Of a stretch of 8,641 nucleotides of DNA, positions 1 to 8,300 are shown piece after piece. Every line of letters starts with the position of its first letter. The first letter of the stretch is position 1. The DNA lies in the NCBI GenBank assembly GCA_020061285.1, contig JAGUYQ010000267.1, positions 1 to 8,641 on the forward strand, in the 5' to 3' direction. The notes beneath the pieces were generated by a model. The model saw only the letters and a list, made by a program, of their open reading frames with translations. It searched no databases and was not told where the DNA came from. Position numbers and translations under genes: made by a program. Origin of the DNA: Betaproteobacteria bacterium. GTDB taxonomy: Bacteria > Pseudomonadota > Gammaproteobacteria > Burkholderiales > UBA9220.

Positions 1-1460
1 CAGAGCCCTCCCGGAAGCCCGCGCCCGCCCCCAATATCCAGATCCTGACCGAACAACTGCTGTTGCAATACTATGCCCCGGCGGCCGTTTTGACCACGGA
101 CAAGGGCGACATCGTCTATATCAGCGGGCGCACGGGGAAGTACCTGGAACCGGCGGCGGGAAAGGCCAACTGGAATGTTTTCGCCATGGCCCGGGGAGAT
201 CTTCACTTCAAGCTGGACGCCGCCTTTCTCCAGGCGGTCAGGGAGAGAAAGTCCGCCATACTAAAAAGCGTCCGCCTGGGGAAAAACGGCAGGGAACATG
301 TCATCGACGTGGCGCTCCACCCTGTTGAGGAGCCTTCGGCACTGAAAGGAATGGTCCTGATCGTCTTTATAGATATCCCGGATTCCCCGGAGGCCACGGT
401 CCACCCCTCTTTAGAGCCGGAGACAAAGGAAATTTCCCAACTGGATGCGCTCGGACGTGAGCTGCTCCAGGCCAGGAACGAGGCCAAAACAATTCGACTG
501 GAGATGCAGACATCCCAGGAAGAATTGAGACTGAGCAACGAAGAATTGCAATCCGCAAACGAAGAATTGCAATCAACCAATGAGGAACTGACCACATCGA
601 AAGAAGAAATTCAGTCCATGAATGAGGAGCTCCAGACGGTCAATCATGAACTGAAGGCGAAATTCGACGATCTGTCCCGGGCCAACAACGACATGAAGAA
701 CCTGCTCAACAGCACCGACATCGCCACGTTGTTTCTGGACGACAACCTCCATGTGCGGCGGTTCACCACCCAGGTCGCATCGATCTTCAAGCTCATTCCA
801 AGCGATGTGGGGCGGCCCATCACGGACATCGCCACGGTGCTGGAGTATCCCGACATGGTTTCGGACGCCCGGGAGGTGCTGCGCTCCCTGGTCTTTCTCG
901 AAAAGGCCCTTCCCGCCCGGGATGGCCGCTGGTTTCTGATGCGCATCATGCCGTATCGCACCCTGGACAATCGGATTGACGGCCTGGTGATCACCCTGTC
1001 CGACGTAAGCGCCTCCAAGCGTCTGGAAGACCAGTTGCGGGAAAAGGAACTCGAGGCCCTGGCGGTGTTTGCCAGCATGCCCAAGGCGTTTGCGCTGCTG
1101 GCGTCGGTGTTCGACGGCGCGGGCGTCTTTGTCGACGGCAGGTTCGTTTTCGTCAACGACGCCTTCACGAGCCTTGTGGACATGCCGCGCGGGGATATGG
1201 TGGGCCGGACCCTGCGCGTGGTGTGGCCCGGGAAAGAGGCGCGTTGGTTTGCGGCCTGTCAGAATGCGGCCGTGAGCGGCGTGAGTGGGGAGTTCCATCT
1301 GTTTATCGAACCGATCGGGATAAACGTCCGGTGTTCGGCCTACCGGCCGGGTGAAAAACCCGACCGCTTTTGCCTCATGCTCGAGGCCAAGCCCGGGACG
1401 ATGGAGGAGTCATGTCTCAAAGACGCTTCCCACGCTGCACCCGGGGGGGACACGCCATGA
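1..1460 (+). CDS. C-terminal part of a CheB/CheR-PAS-type sensory protein (5' end outside window)
   Basis: The reading frame is open from base 3 to the TGA at 1458-1460 (485 residues seen). The TTG at 63 is not the true start, because typical family sequence continues in frame before it. Residues numbered from base 3: a PAS-like domain at about 14-115 with the motif [12 protein letters not shown]; a charged coiled coil at about 145-230 made of NEELQ-type heptads; a second PAS domain (PAS_10-like) at about 234-334, with [11 protein letters not shown] and ending LSDVSASK; and a third, more divergent PAS at about 356-463. In known proteins this PAS/coiled-coil/PAS order follows fused CheB methylesterase and CheR methyltransferase domains, so those are expected upstream but cannot be seen. 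There is no HisKA or ATPase domain: the protein ends after the last PAS. No membrane segment or signal peptide is visible, so it is probably cytoplasmic. Its stop overlaps the downstream kinase start by 4 nt, implying translational coupling and a shared pathway. Confidence 0.85.
   Translation, partial: EPSRKPAPAPNIQILTEQLLLQYYAPAAVLTTDKGDIVYISGRTGKYLEPAAGKANWNVFAMARGDLHFKLDAAFLQAVRERKSAILKSVRLGKNGREHVIDVALHPVEEPSALKGMVLIVFIDIPDSPEATVHPSLEPETKEISQLDALGRELLQARNEAKTIRLEMQTSQEELRLSNEELQSANEELQSTNEELTTSKEEIQSMNEELQTVNHELKAKFDDLSRANNDMKNLLNSTDIATLFLDDNLHVRRFTTQVASIFKLIPSDVGRPITDIATVLEYPDMVSDAREVLRSLVFLEKALPARDGRWFLMRIMPYRTLDNRIDGLVITLSDVSASKRLEDQLREKELEALAVFASMPKAFALLASVFDGAGVFVDGRFVFVNDAFTSLVDMPRGDMVGRTLRVVWPGKEARWFAACQNAAVSGVSGEFHLFIEPIGINVRCSAYRPGEKPDRFCLMLEAKPGTMEESCLKDASHAAPGGDTP
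537..574 (+). repeat. 21-bp-period tandem repeat encoding coiled-coil heptads
   Basis: A 17-bp unit (AACGAAGAATTGCAATC) occurs exactly at 537-553 and 558-574, a 21-bp period, encoding NEELQ-(S) heptads. Diverged copies continue downstream as STNEELT, SMNEELQ and TVNHEL at the protein level to about 655. This forms the dimerising or signalling helix between PAS domains. The stretch is AT-richer than the gene around it. Confidence 0.8.
1403..1450 (+). promoter_or_regulatory. Two competing ribosome binding sites for the hybrid kinase
   Basis: GGAGGAG at 1403-1409 sits just before ATG 1412 (4 nt from the GGAGG core). A G-run ending GGGGGA (1444-1450) sits 6 nt before ATG 1457. The 1457 start gives the common ATGA stop/start overlap and begins where kinase-like sequence begins. 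The 15 extra residues from 1412 are arginine-rich with no family likeness. The 1412 site has the stronger Shine-Dalgarno sequence, so both starts remain possible. Confidence 0.45.
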
Positions 1461-3703
1461 AAAGCGAAGGGACAGGGCCGCCGGAACCAGCCGCCCTGCG
1501 CCAGCAGGCCGAGGACATGCTGTCAGGCACGAATCCAGGCCCAACCGCGGCAGACAGCCCGGCGGATTTGACGCGGCTCGTCCACGAGCTCAAGGTCCAC
1601 CAGATCGAACTGGAGCTGCAAAACGAAGAGCTGCGTTGTTCGCGGGACGAGGTGGAGGCGGGACTGGCCCGCTACGCCGACCTCTACGACTTCGCCCCGG
1701 TGGGATATTTTTCCCTGGGCGGCGACGGAACGATTCTCCAGGCCAATCTCGCCGGAAGCAACGCTGTGGAGGTGGAACGGGCCAACCTGATCAACCGGCG
1801 TTTTCACTTCCTTCTCCCCGACGATGCCTATACCGCCTTCAACAGCTTCCTTGGCGAGGCCTTTCGGGGCACGGGGCAGGCCAGCCTCGAAACGGCCCTG
1901 GTCACGGGAAAAGGGCACGCGATATGTGTGCGCCTTGAGGGCGTCGTCCCCAACGGGCGTCCGGAGTGCCGGGTGGCCATGACGGACATCACCGAGCACA
2001 AGGAAATAGAGGATGTCCACAGCTTTCTCTCGTCCAGCGGCTGGACGCTCGCGGGCGAGGATTTTTTCCAATCCCTGGCCCGCTATCTGGCCGAAAAACT
2101 GGAGATGGAGTTCGTCTGCATCGACCTGCTGGAGGGGGACGGGCTGACCGCCCGGACGGTGGCCGTCTACTCCGACGGGCATTTCGAGGACAACATGTCC
2201 TATGCTCTCAAGGACACCCCCTGCGGCGAGGTGGTCGGCAAGACGATCTGCTGCCACCCTGAGCACGTCCGGCGTCTGTTTCCCAAGGACGCGGCGCTTG
2301 AGACCCTGCACGCCGAGAGCTACATCGGGACGACCCTGTGGGACTCCCAGGGACGGCCGATAGGATTGATCGCCCTCATCGGCCGCGCCCCCCTGGCCGA
2401 CTCCCGGCTGGCGGAGACCCTGTTGCGCATGGTGGGCGCCCGGGCCGCCGGGGAGCTGGAACGCAGGCAGGCCGAGGGGGATCTTCTTGCGGCCAAGGAA
2501 CAGGCTGAAGCCGCCAACCGGGCCAAGAGCGAGTTTTTGTCCAACATGAGCCATGAAATCCGCACCCCGTTAAACGGCGTGCTGGGCATGCTCCAGTTTC
2601 TGAAGTTGACTCCCCTGGCCGACGAACAGCAGGTCTGCGTGGAACATGCGACCGCCGCCAGCTGGCGGCTTCTGGCCCTTCTGGACGACATCCTGGACTT
2701 CTCCAGGATGGAGGCCGGCAGGCTGAACCTGACCATGAAGCCCTTCGCCCTGGGTGACATTTTTCGATCCGTGTCGGACATCCTCGACGTGGCCGCAGGG
2801 AAAAAGGGCCTGGCCACCTTCTGGCAGATCGACCCGGGCGTTCCCCTCCGGCTGGTGGGCGACGAGGCCAGGATCCGGCAGATTCTTTTCAATCTGGTCG
2901 GGAACGCCGTCAAGTTCACGGCCCGGGGCGAGGTCCGGATCACGGCCTGGGCCGAATCCGGCGACGCCCCGGAAGGGAGCAGGCTTTCTTTTTCGGTGCA
3001 GGATACGGGGATGGGCATCGCCGCCGAGCAACAGGAGCGAATTTTTGATCGCTTCACCCAGGTCGAGACCGCCTACACCCGGCAATGCCAGGGCGCGGGC
3101 CTGGGGTTGGCCATCGTCAAGCGGCTTGTGGACCTGATGGGCGGCGACATCTCCCTGAAAAGCACGGTCGGCGGGGGAACCCTGATAAGCGTATCCATCC
3201 CCTGCACGCTCCCCCCTGAGGAACAAGACGCCGTCCCTGCGGTCATGCCGCACCCGGAACCAGGCAGTCAGGCAAAAAGGCTGCTTGTCGTCGAGGACGA
3301 ACCCGTCAACCTGCTGGGCATGAAGGCGCTGCTCGGGCGCAGGGGCTATGAGGTGGTCACCGCCCGCAATGGGCAGGAGGCCCTGGCCGCCCTGCGCCGA
3401 TCCCTGTTCGATTGCATCCTGATGGACGTCCAGATGCCGGTGATGGACGGTCTCGAGGCCGTGCGCCGCATCCGCAGCGACAAGGAATTTGCCGCGGTGG
3501 CGGACGTTGCGGTCATCGCGGTGACGGCCTATGCCCAGACGGGTGATCGTGAGAAATTCCTGGCGGCGGGCATGGACGACTATGTGGCCAAGCCCGTGGC
3601 GCTGGATGCCCTCGAAGAGGTCGTCGCCCGGGTGATCAGGGAAAAACCGCCGCTGCACGGGGCGAAGACACCCGGGTTTTATGTTTTTCCCCGGACGGCG
3701 TGA
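1457..3703 (+). CDS. Soluble hybrid histidine kinase: PAS-GAF-HisKA-HATPase-receiver
   Basis: 748 residues from ATG 1457. An N-terminal helix ([20 protein letters not shown]) leads into a PAS domain at about 68-185 (ends DITEHK, from D177). A GAF domain follows at about 194-335, with Cys256 in a DTPC motif and a Cys265-Cys266 pair, then a short coiled coil. HisKA carries the H box [10 protein letters not shown] with the predicted phospho-accepting His366. The HATPase has an N box with Asn479 and Asn483, a G1 box starting at Asp516 (DTGMGI) and a G2 box GAGLGLA at 546-552. The C-terminal receiver has the acidic pair Glu613/Asp614, predicted phospho-acceptor Asp657 (MDVQMP) and Lys712. All catalytic signatures are intact, so it should autophosphorylate and pass phosphate to its own receiver. 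No Hpt domain or DNA-binding output is present, so a separate partner is needed. No membrane segments are visible, so it is probably a cytosolic sensor. The start at 1457 gives the ATGA overlap with the upstream PAS gene; ATG 1412 (763 residues) is a real alternative. The signal sensed is unknown. Confidence 0.93.
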   Translation: MKSEGTGPPEPAALRQQAEDMLSGTNPGPTAADSPADLTRLVHELKVHQIELELQNEELRCSRDEVEAGLARYADLYDFAPVGYFSLGGDGTILQANLAGSNAVEVERANLINRRFHFLLPDDAYTAFNSFLGEAFRGTGQASLETALVTGKGHAICVRLEGVVPNGRPECRVAMTDITEHKEIEDVHSFLSSSGWTLAGEDFFQSLARYLAEKLEMEFVCIDLLEGDGLTARTVAVYSDGHFEDNMSYALKDTPCGEVVGKTICCHPEHVRRLFPKDAALETLHAESYIGTTLWDSQGRPIGLIALIGRAPLADSRLAETLLRMVGARAAGELERRQAEGDLLAAKEQAEAANRAKSEFLSNMSHEIRTPLNGVLGMLQFLKLTPLADEQQVCVEHATAASWRLLALLDDILDFSRMEAGRLNLTMKPFALGDIFRSVSDILDVAAGKKGLATFWQIDPGVPLRLVGDEARIRQILFNLVGNAVKFTARGEVRITAWAESGDAPEGSRLSFSVQDTGMGIAAEQQERIFDRFTQVETAYTRQCQGAGLGLAIVKRLVDLMGGDISLKSTVGGGTLISVSIPCTLPPEEQDAVPAVMPHPEPGSQAKRLLVVEDEPVNLLGMKALLGRRGYEVVTARNGQEALAALRRSLFDCILMDVQMPVMDGLEAVRRIRSDKEFAAVADVAVIAVTAYAQTGDREKFLAAGMDDYVAKPVALDALEEVVARVIREKPPLHGAKTPGFYVFPRTA

Positions 3704-3707
3704 GGCC

Positions 3708-3755
3708 TGGACGGGCCGTTTCGTCCATTTGGGGACCATCCGGGGATGCGGTCCC
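3708..3755. terminator. Possible bidirectional terminator: two inverted repeats between convergent genes
   Basis: Repeat 1 is TGGACG (3708-3713) paired with CGTCCA (3722-3727), with an 8-nt loop, followed on the + strand by only three T residues. Repeat 2 is GGGACC-ATC (3732-3740) paired with GAT-(GC bulge)-GGTCCC (3745-3755), around a CGGG loop. Neither strand shows a proper U-tract. The position, 4 nt after the kinase stop and 5 nt after the radical SAM stop, fits a shared 3' end. Confidence 0.35.
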
Positions 3756-3760
3756 TCCGC

Positions 3761-5257
3761 TTACGCCTCGGGCGCGGTGTCCACGCGAAGCACCCGGCGG
3801 GCCACACGCTCGAAGTGCAGGCCAAGGATCGCCAGCTCCACGGCCACGGGAAAGGCCTTGCGCTTGGTCGCCAGGGTTTTGAACATGAGCCTCCAATACG
3901 CGAAGCGGGCGCTTGAGACCACGCCGACGGACCACATGCTGCGCGCGAAGGCCAAGACCTCGGAGGAGAGGATTTTCCCCCGCGCCGTGGGGGTGTAGGC
4001 GGCCAGGAAGGTGTTGATGCGTTGGTAGTATTTTTTCGGGGAATAGATCACGCCAAGAAGCCGTTTATAGCCTTCAAGCAGGTTTTCCCGGCCCATGCGG
4101 GGGATGAAATTCAAGCTGGCGTCCGTGTTTTCCCCGCTCATCTCGCCAACCAGGCGATCCTCGGCCTGAAGGCGCCGCCACAACCGGGTCTGGGGCAGGG
4201 CGTTGAGCACGCCGACCATGGCCGTGACCACCCCGATATCCTGGATGAACCGGATCTGCTGCTCGAAAATCGACGGCGTGTCGTGGTCGAAACCCACGAT
4301 GAAGCCGCCCATGACCTGCATGCCGTGCTGATGGATGGTGCGCACGGCGCTGGCGAAATCCGTGACCACGTTCTGGTTTTTCCCGCATTCCTTCAGGCTT
4401 TCCACAGACGGGGTCTCGATGCCGATGAAGACCTTGTGGAAGTTGGCCGCGCTCATCATGCGCATAAGCGTTGCGTCCTGCGCCAGATTCACGCTGGCCT
4501 CGGTCATGAACTTGTAGGGATAGCCGCGCTTTCTCTGCCAGGCCGCCAAAAGCGGCAGGAACTCTTTGACGTGGGCCAGATTGCCGATGAAGTTGTCGTC
4601 CACGATAAAGACCGTGTCCCGCCAGCCCGCGTCGTGGAGGCTTTGCAGTTCGCGAAGCATCTGGTCGGGACTTTTGACCCGGGGCCGCCGCCCGTTCATG
4701 GCCACGATGCCGCAGAATTCGCAGTCAAAGGGGCAGCCGCGCGAATACTGCACGGACATGGACACGTAATCCTTGAAGTTCACCAGTTCCCACAGGGGCA
4801 GCGGCGTGGACCCGAGATCCGGCCGCCCGGCGGCCTCGTAGACGGGCCGGGCGCGGCCGTGCTGCAAATCCTCCAGAAATGCCGGCAGAATGTCTTCGGC
4901 CTCGCCCAGGATGAAATGGTCCACCCCGGGGAAACGCCCGGGCTGGGCTAAGAAGGCCGGGCCCCCCGCGACCACCCGTTTGCCTGCGGCCTTGGCCCGG
5001 GCGATGATGTCCCGGGCGCTTGGCGTCTGGACGAGCATGGCGCTGACCAGGACCAGGTCGGCCCAGGCCAGATCGGCCTGGGAAAGGGGGGCGACGTTGA
5101 CGTCCACGAGCCGTTTTTCCCAGGACGCGGGAAGCATGGCGGCCACCGTGAGCAACCCCAGGGGCGGAAAGGCGGCTTTTTTGGCCACAAACGGCAGGAC
5201 GTGCTTGAAACTCCAAAACGTGTCCGGATAGGCGGGATAGACCAGAAGGGCGTTCAT
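3761..5257 (-). CDS. B12-binding-domain radical SAM protein with DUF4070-type C-terminus, substrate unknown
   Basis: 498 residues, full length for the family. Residues about 1-150 form a Rossmann-like cobalamin-binding domain (opens MNALLVYPAYPDTFWSFKH; AGGP motif near 105). It lacks the DxHxxG cobalamin-ligand motif. The radical SAM core at about 165-365 has the CX3CX2C cluster motif Cys175, Cys179, Cys182 (RGCPFDCEFC) for a 4Fe-4S cluster, a VDDN motif, and GIETPS at 279-284, which fits the SAM-binding region. The C-terminal 120-130 residues resemble DUF4070 (NTDASLNFIPRM, SPKKYYQRINTFL). Members of this group include the hopanoid C2-methylase HpnP, so a methyl transfer or other radical reaction on a lipid or small molecule is possible. 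The fit to HpnP itself is unproven, and no hopanoid gene is in view. The start is ATG at 5255-5257, with a weak GAGG 10 nt upstream (5268-5271). It lies 106 bp after the glucan synthase gene on the same strand, with its own probable promoter. Family assignment is firm; substrate is not. Confidence 0.9.
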   Translation of the reverse strand: MNALLVYPAYPDTFWSFKHVLPFVAKKAAFPPLGLLTVAAMLPASWEKRLVDVNVAPLSQADLAWADLVLVSAMLVQTPSARDIIARAKAAGKRVVAGGPAFLAQPGRFPGVDHFILGEAEDILPAFLEDLQHGRARPVYEAAGRPDLGSTPLPLWELVNFKDYVSMSVQYSRGCPFDCEFCGIVAMNGRRPRVKSPDQMLRELQSLHDAGWRDTVFIVDDNFIGNLAHVKEFLPLLAAWQRKRGYPYKFMTEASVNLAQDATLMRMMSAANFHKVFIGIETPSVESLKECGKNQNVVTDFASAVRTIHQHGMQVMGGFIVGFDHDTPSIFEQQIRFIQDIGVVTAMVGVLNALPQTRLWRRLQAEDRLVGEMSGENTDASLNFIPRMGRENLLEGYKRLLGVIYSPKKYYQRINTFLAAYTPTARGKILSSEVLAFARSMWSVGVVSSARFAYWRLMFKTLATKRKAFPVAVELAILGLHFERVARRVLRVDTAPEA

Positions 5258-5310
5258 GGTTGGCGGACCTCACGCTGGCAGTAATGGTGTGGGCCAGGGG
5301 GTGGGCACAG

Positions 5311-5338
5311 ATTATGCCGATTTTCGTCTTTCTGGCAA
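5311..5338 (-). promoter_or_regulatory. Predicted sigma70-type promoter of the radical SAM gene
   Basis: Read on the minus strand, the gap between the two minus-strand genes has TTGCCA (5338-5333, 5 of 6 matches to TTGACA), a 16-nt spacer, and CATAAT (5316-5311, 5 of 6 matches to TATAAT). The spacer is locally AT-richer than the surroundings. Transcription would start near 5304, leaving a leader of about 47 nt before the ATG at 5257. This would uncouple the radical SAM gene from ndvB. No clear terminator follows the ndvB stop, so read-through is also possible. Rest of the 106-bp gap: nothing else recognised. Confidence 0.55.
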
Positions 5339-5363
5339 GGCGTTCCGGCCATGCCCGGGAGCA

Positions 5364-8300
5364 TCAGCCCAGGTCCACCTGGATGTGGTGATCCCGGCGG
5401 TCGTCCACGAGGCGGATCAGTCCTGCGCCGTCCAGGACGGCCTGGGGCGACGCCGTCCCGTCCACGCTCACCCCGATGACCCGCTGCGGGATCTCGCCGA
5501 CCCGGGTCAGGGTGATGTGGTAAAATGTCTCGCGAAAGCGGTAATGGATTTTATACGAGTCCCAGTGGGCGGGGATGCACGGGGCGATACGCAGGCGGTC
5601 CACCTCCAGGCGAAGCCCCAAAAGCGTCTCCACGGTCAGCCGGTACATCCAGCCCGCCGCCCCGGTGTACCAGGTCCAGCCTCCCCGTCCGGTATGCGGC
5701 GGCGCGGCGTAGATGTCCGCGCTCATGACGTAGGGCTCGACCTTGTAGCGTTCGATCTGTTCCGGATGGCTCGCATGCCGCACGGGGCAGAGCATGGCGA
5801 AGAGTTCAAAGGCCCGTTCCCGTTCGCCCAGCATGGCGAAGGCCATGGTGGCCCATATTGCGGCGTGGGTATAGTGGCCGCCGTTTTCACGCACCCCGGG
5901 CACGTATCCCTTGATGTATCCCGGCTCCAGGTCTGAGGTGTCGAAAGGCGGGGACAGCAGGGCGATGATCCCCTCCCGGCGGCGCACCAGATGCTCGTCC
6001 ACGGCGGCCATGGCCAGCCGGGCCCGCGTTTGATCGCCGCCGCCGGAAATGACCGCCCAGCTCTGGCTGATGGAATCGATCCGGCATTCGGCGTTGCTGG
6101 ATGAGCCCAAGGGTGTGCCGTCATCGAAATAGGCCCGCCGGTACCAGCCGCCGTCCCAGGCGTTGGCCTCCATGTTGGCGCGAAGCGTCGCGGCCTGGGC
6201 GGTGCAGGCCGCGGCAAAGGCATCGTCGCCCCGGCTGCGGGAAAGCCCCGCGAACAACTGGAGGTTCTCATACAGGAACCATCCCAGCCAGACGCTCTCG
6301 CCCCGGCCCTCGCGACCGACGAGATTCATGCCGTCATTCCAGTCGCCGCAGCCCATAAGCGGCAGGTGGTGTTCGCCGAAGCGCAGGCCGTGGGTGATGG
6401 CCCGCACGCAATGCTCATAGAGCGTGGCCACCTCGCTCGAACATTGGGGCTGGTCGAAGGAGGCCTCCTCCTGGGGGTTGAGCTCGCGGCCTTCAAGGAA
6501 AGGCGCCATTTCGTCGAGCACTCCCGTATCGCCCGTCACCGCCACATACCGGCAGACGGCATAGGGGAGCCACAGGTAGTCGTCGGAAAAATGCGTGCGC
6601 ACGCCCTGCCCGTTGGGCGGATGCCACCAGTGCTGCACGTCCCCCAGGCGGTACTGCCGACCGGCGCAGCGCACCAGATGCTCGCGGGCCAGCCATGGCG
6701 TGGCATGGATAAGGGCCAGGACGTCCTGCAACTGATCCCGGAACCCGTAGGCCCCGCCGGACTGGTAAGGGCCGCTTCGGCCCCACAGCCTGCACGACAG
6801 GGTCTGGTAGACCAGCCAGCCGTTGGCCAGCACGTCGAGGCCGGGGTCCGGTGTCTCCACGTGGATGGCCCCCAGGGTCCGGTTCCAGAATTCCCACACC
6901 CCTTCCAGGGCCTGGCGCGCCCCGCCCAGGCCGCTGAAGCGCTGGATGAAATGCCGGGCTTCGTCGGTGTTGCGGGCCGCGCCGAAGATGAACACGATCT
7001 CGCGTTCCTGTCCCTCGGTCAGGTCGATCCGGGTCTGTATCGCGGCGCAGGGGTCAAGGCCGGGGCCGGTCGATCCCGAAAGACGCTTGCGGCGCATGGC
7101 CTGCGGGCTGGCCAGGGAACCGTTGCGGCCGATAAACGCGGTGCGGTTGCCGGTGACCACGCGCTCCCGCTGGCTGACCTGCACGAAGACCACCCGCCCG
7201 GCGCATTCGCGGCCGTAGGCGTTGCGGGCATACAGGGCCCCGCTTTGCGGGTCCGTTTCGGTGACGATGTGCATGAGGTTGGCGTGCCGCCATTCGCCGA
7301 GCACCAGCTCCCAATATCCGGTCAGGGACAACCGGCGATGGCGTTTCGAGTGGTTGCGCAGCTTGACCACCACGAACTTCACCGGCGCGTCCATGGCCAC
7401 ATAGGTGTGCAGTTCCGAGGAAATGTCGGCCTCGTGGTGCTCGAACGCGCTGTAGCCGAACCCATGTCGGCACACGTATCCGGAGCGGCCCCGGGCGGGC
7501 AGCGGCGTGGGCGACCAAAACGTCCCGGTCTCCTCGTCGCGGATGTAGAAGGCCTCGCCGCTGACGTCGCTTACGGGGTCGTTGTGCCAGGTGGTCAGCC
7601 GGAATTCATGGGCATTCTCCACCCAGGTGCAGGCGCTCCCGCCTTCGCTGACCACCGTGCCGATATGTGCGCTGGCGATGACGTTGGACCACGGAGCAGG
7701 CGTGTTCTGACCGGGCTCCAGGGTGATCACGTATTCGCGGCCGTCGGGCGTGAACCCTCCCACACCGTTGCAGAAAATGCGCTCGCGCCGGGCAAGCGCC
7801 CGGACCGGTTCGGACGTGGGCGGCAGTACCGGCTTCAGACGGTCCGAGGCGCGTGGTCCCGGGGCGCGGCGTTCCACCTGCTCGACCAGCGTGTCGGGAC
7901 CATCGGAGAGCATGACCCGGGCCACCGTCTGGAACAAAACCCGGTCCTCCTCGGAGAGTTCCTCGGCCCGGCGCACGAAAACCCCGCCCGGCTTGTCCAG
8001 AAGCTGGGCCTCGGGGCCGGTGTTGATCAGCCCCACGATCTGGTCCTGCAACACCGCCCGGTAGCCGGAAAAATCCTCGTTCAAGATCACCAGGTCGCAG
8101 GCCAGGCCCTTTATCCGCCAATAGGCGTGGGCCTGCAGGGCCTGTTTCACCAGGTCGATGCGCTCGATGTCGCCGATGCGCACCAGCATGATCGGCAGAT
8201 CCCCTGAAATGGCGAAGTGCCACAGACCGGACTGGCCGCGCTGGTTGCGGGCGATGACCCCCGGGGCGACGCGGCGCAAGGCGTTGCCGTACACCACGGA

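Noticed and set aside
63..65. TTG as the start of the first gene
   Set aside because: The frame is open back to base 3, and the residues before TTG ([11 protein letters not shown] run) fit the conserved family sequence, so the gene is cut by the window edge.
1370..1372. ATG 1370 as the start of the hybrid kinase
   Set aside because: It would overlap the upstream gene by 91 bp and has no good Shine-Dalgarno sequence. ATG 1412 and ATG 1457 are both better supported.
1523..2554. 343-codon minus-strand open frame opposite the PAS-GAF part
   Set aside because: It is opposite a complete gene and shows no motif of its own.
2570..3739. 389-codon minus-strand open frame opposite the hybrid kinase
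   Set aside because: It overlaps the HisKA, ATPase and receiver coding sequence, which is unambiguous. Its composition is that of an antisense shadow.
3681..3998. Small + strand open frame across the convergent gap
   Set aside because: It overlaps the ends of both real genes, with no motif and biased composition.
4022..4951. 309-codon + strand open frame opposite the radical SAM gene
   Set aside because: It is a mirror frame of a gene with intact catalytic motifs, has no recognisable domain, and shows low-complexity GC-driven composition.
6366..8207. 613-codon open frame on the + strand, antisense to ndvB
   Set aside because: It lies wholly opposite a clearly recognised protein. Its translation has no domain motifs and is rich in G, H, P, A and V, as expected from GC-rich third positions of the real gene.
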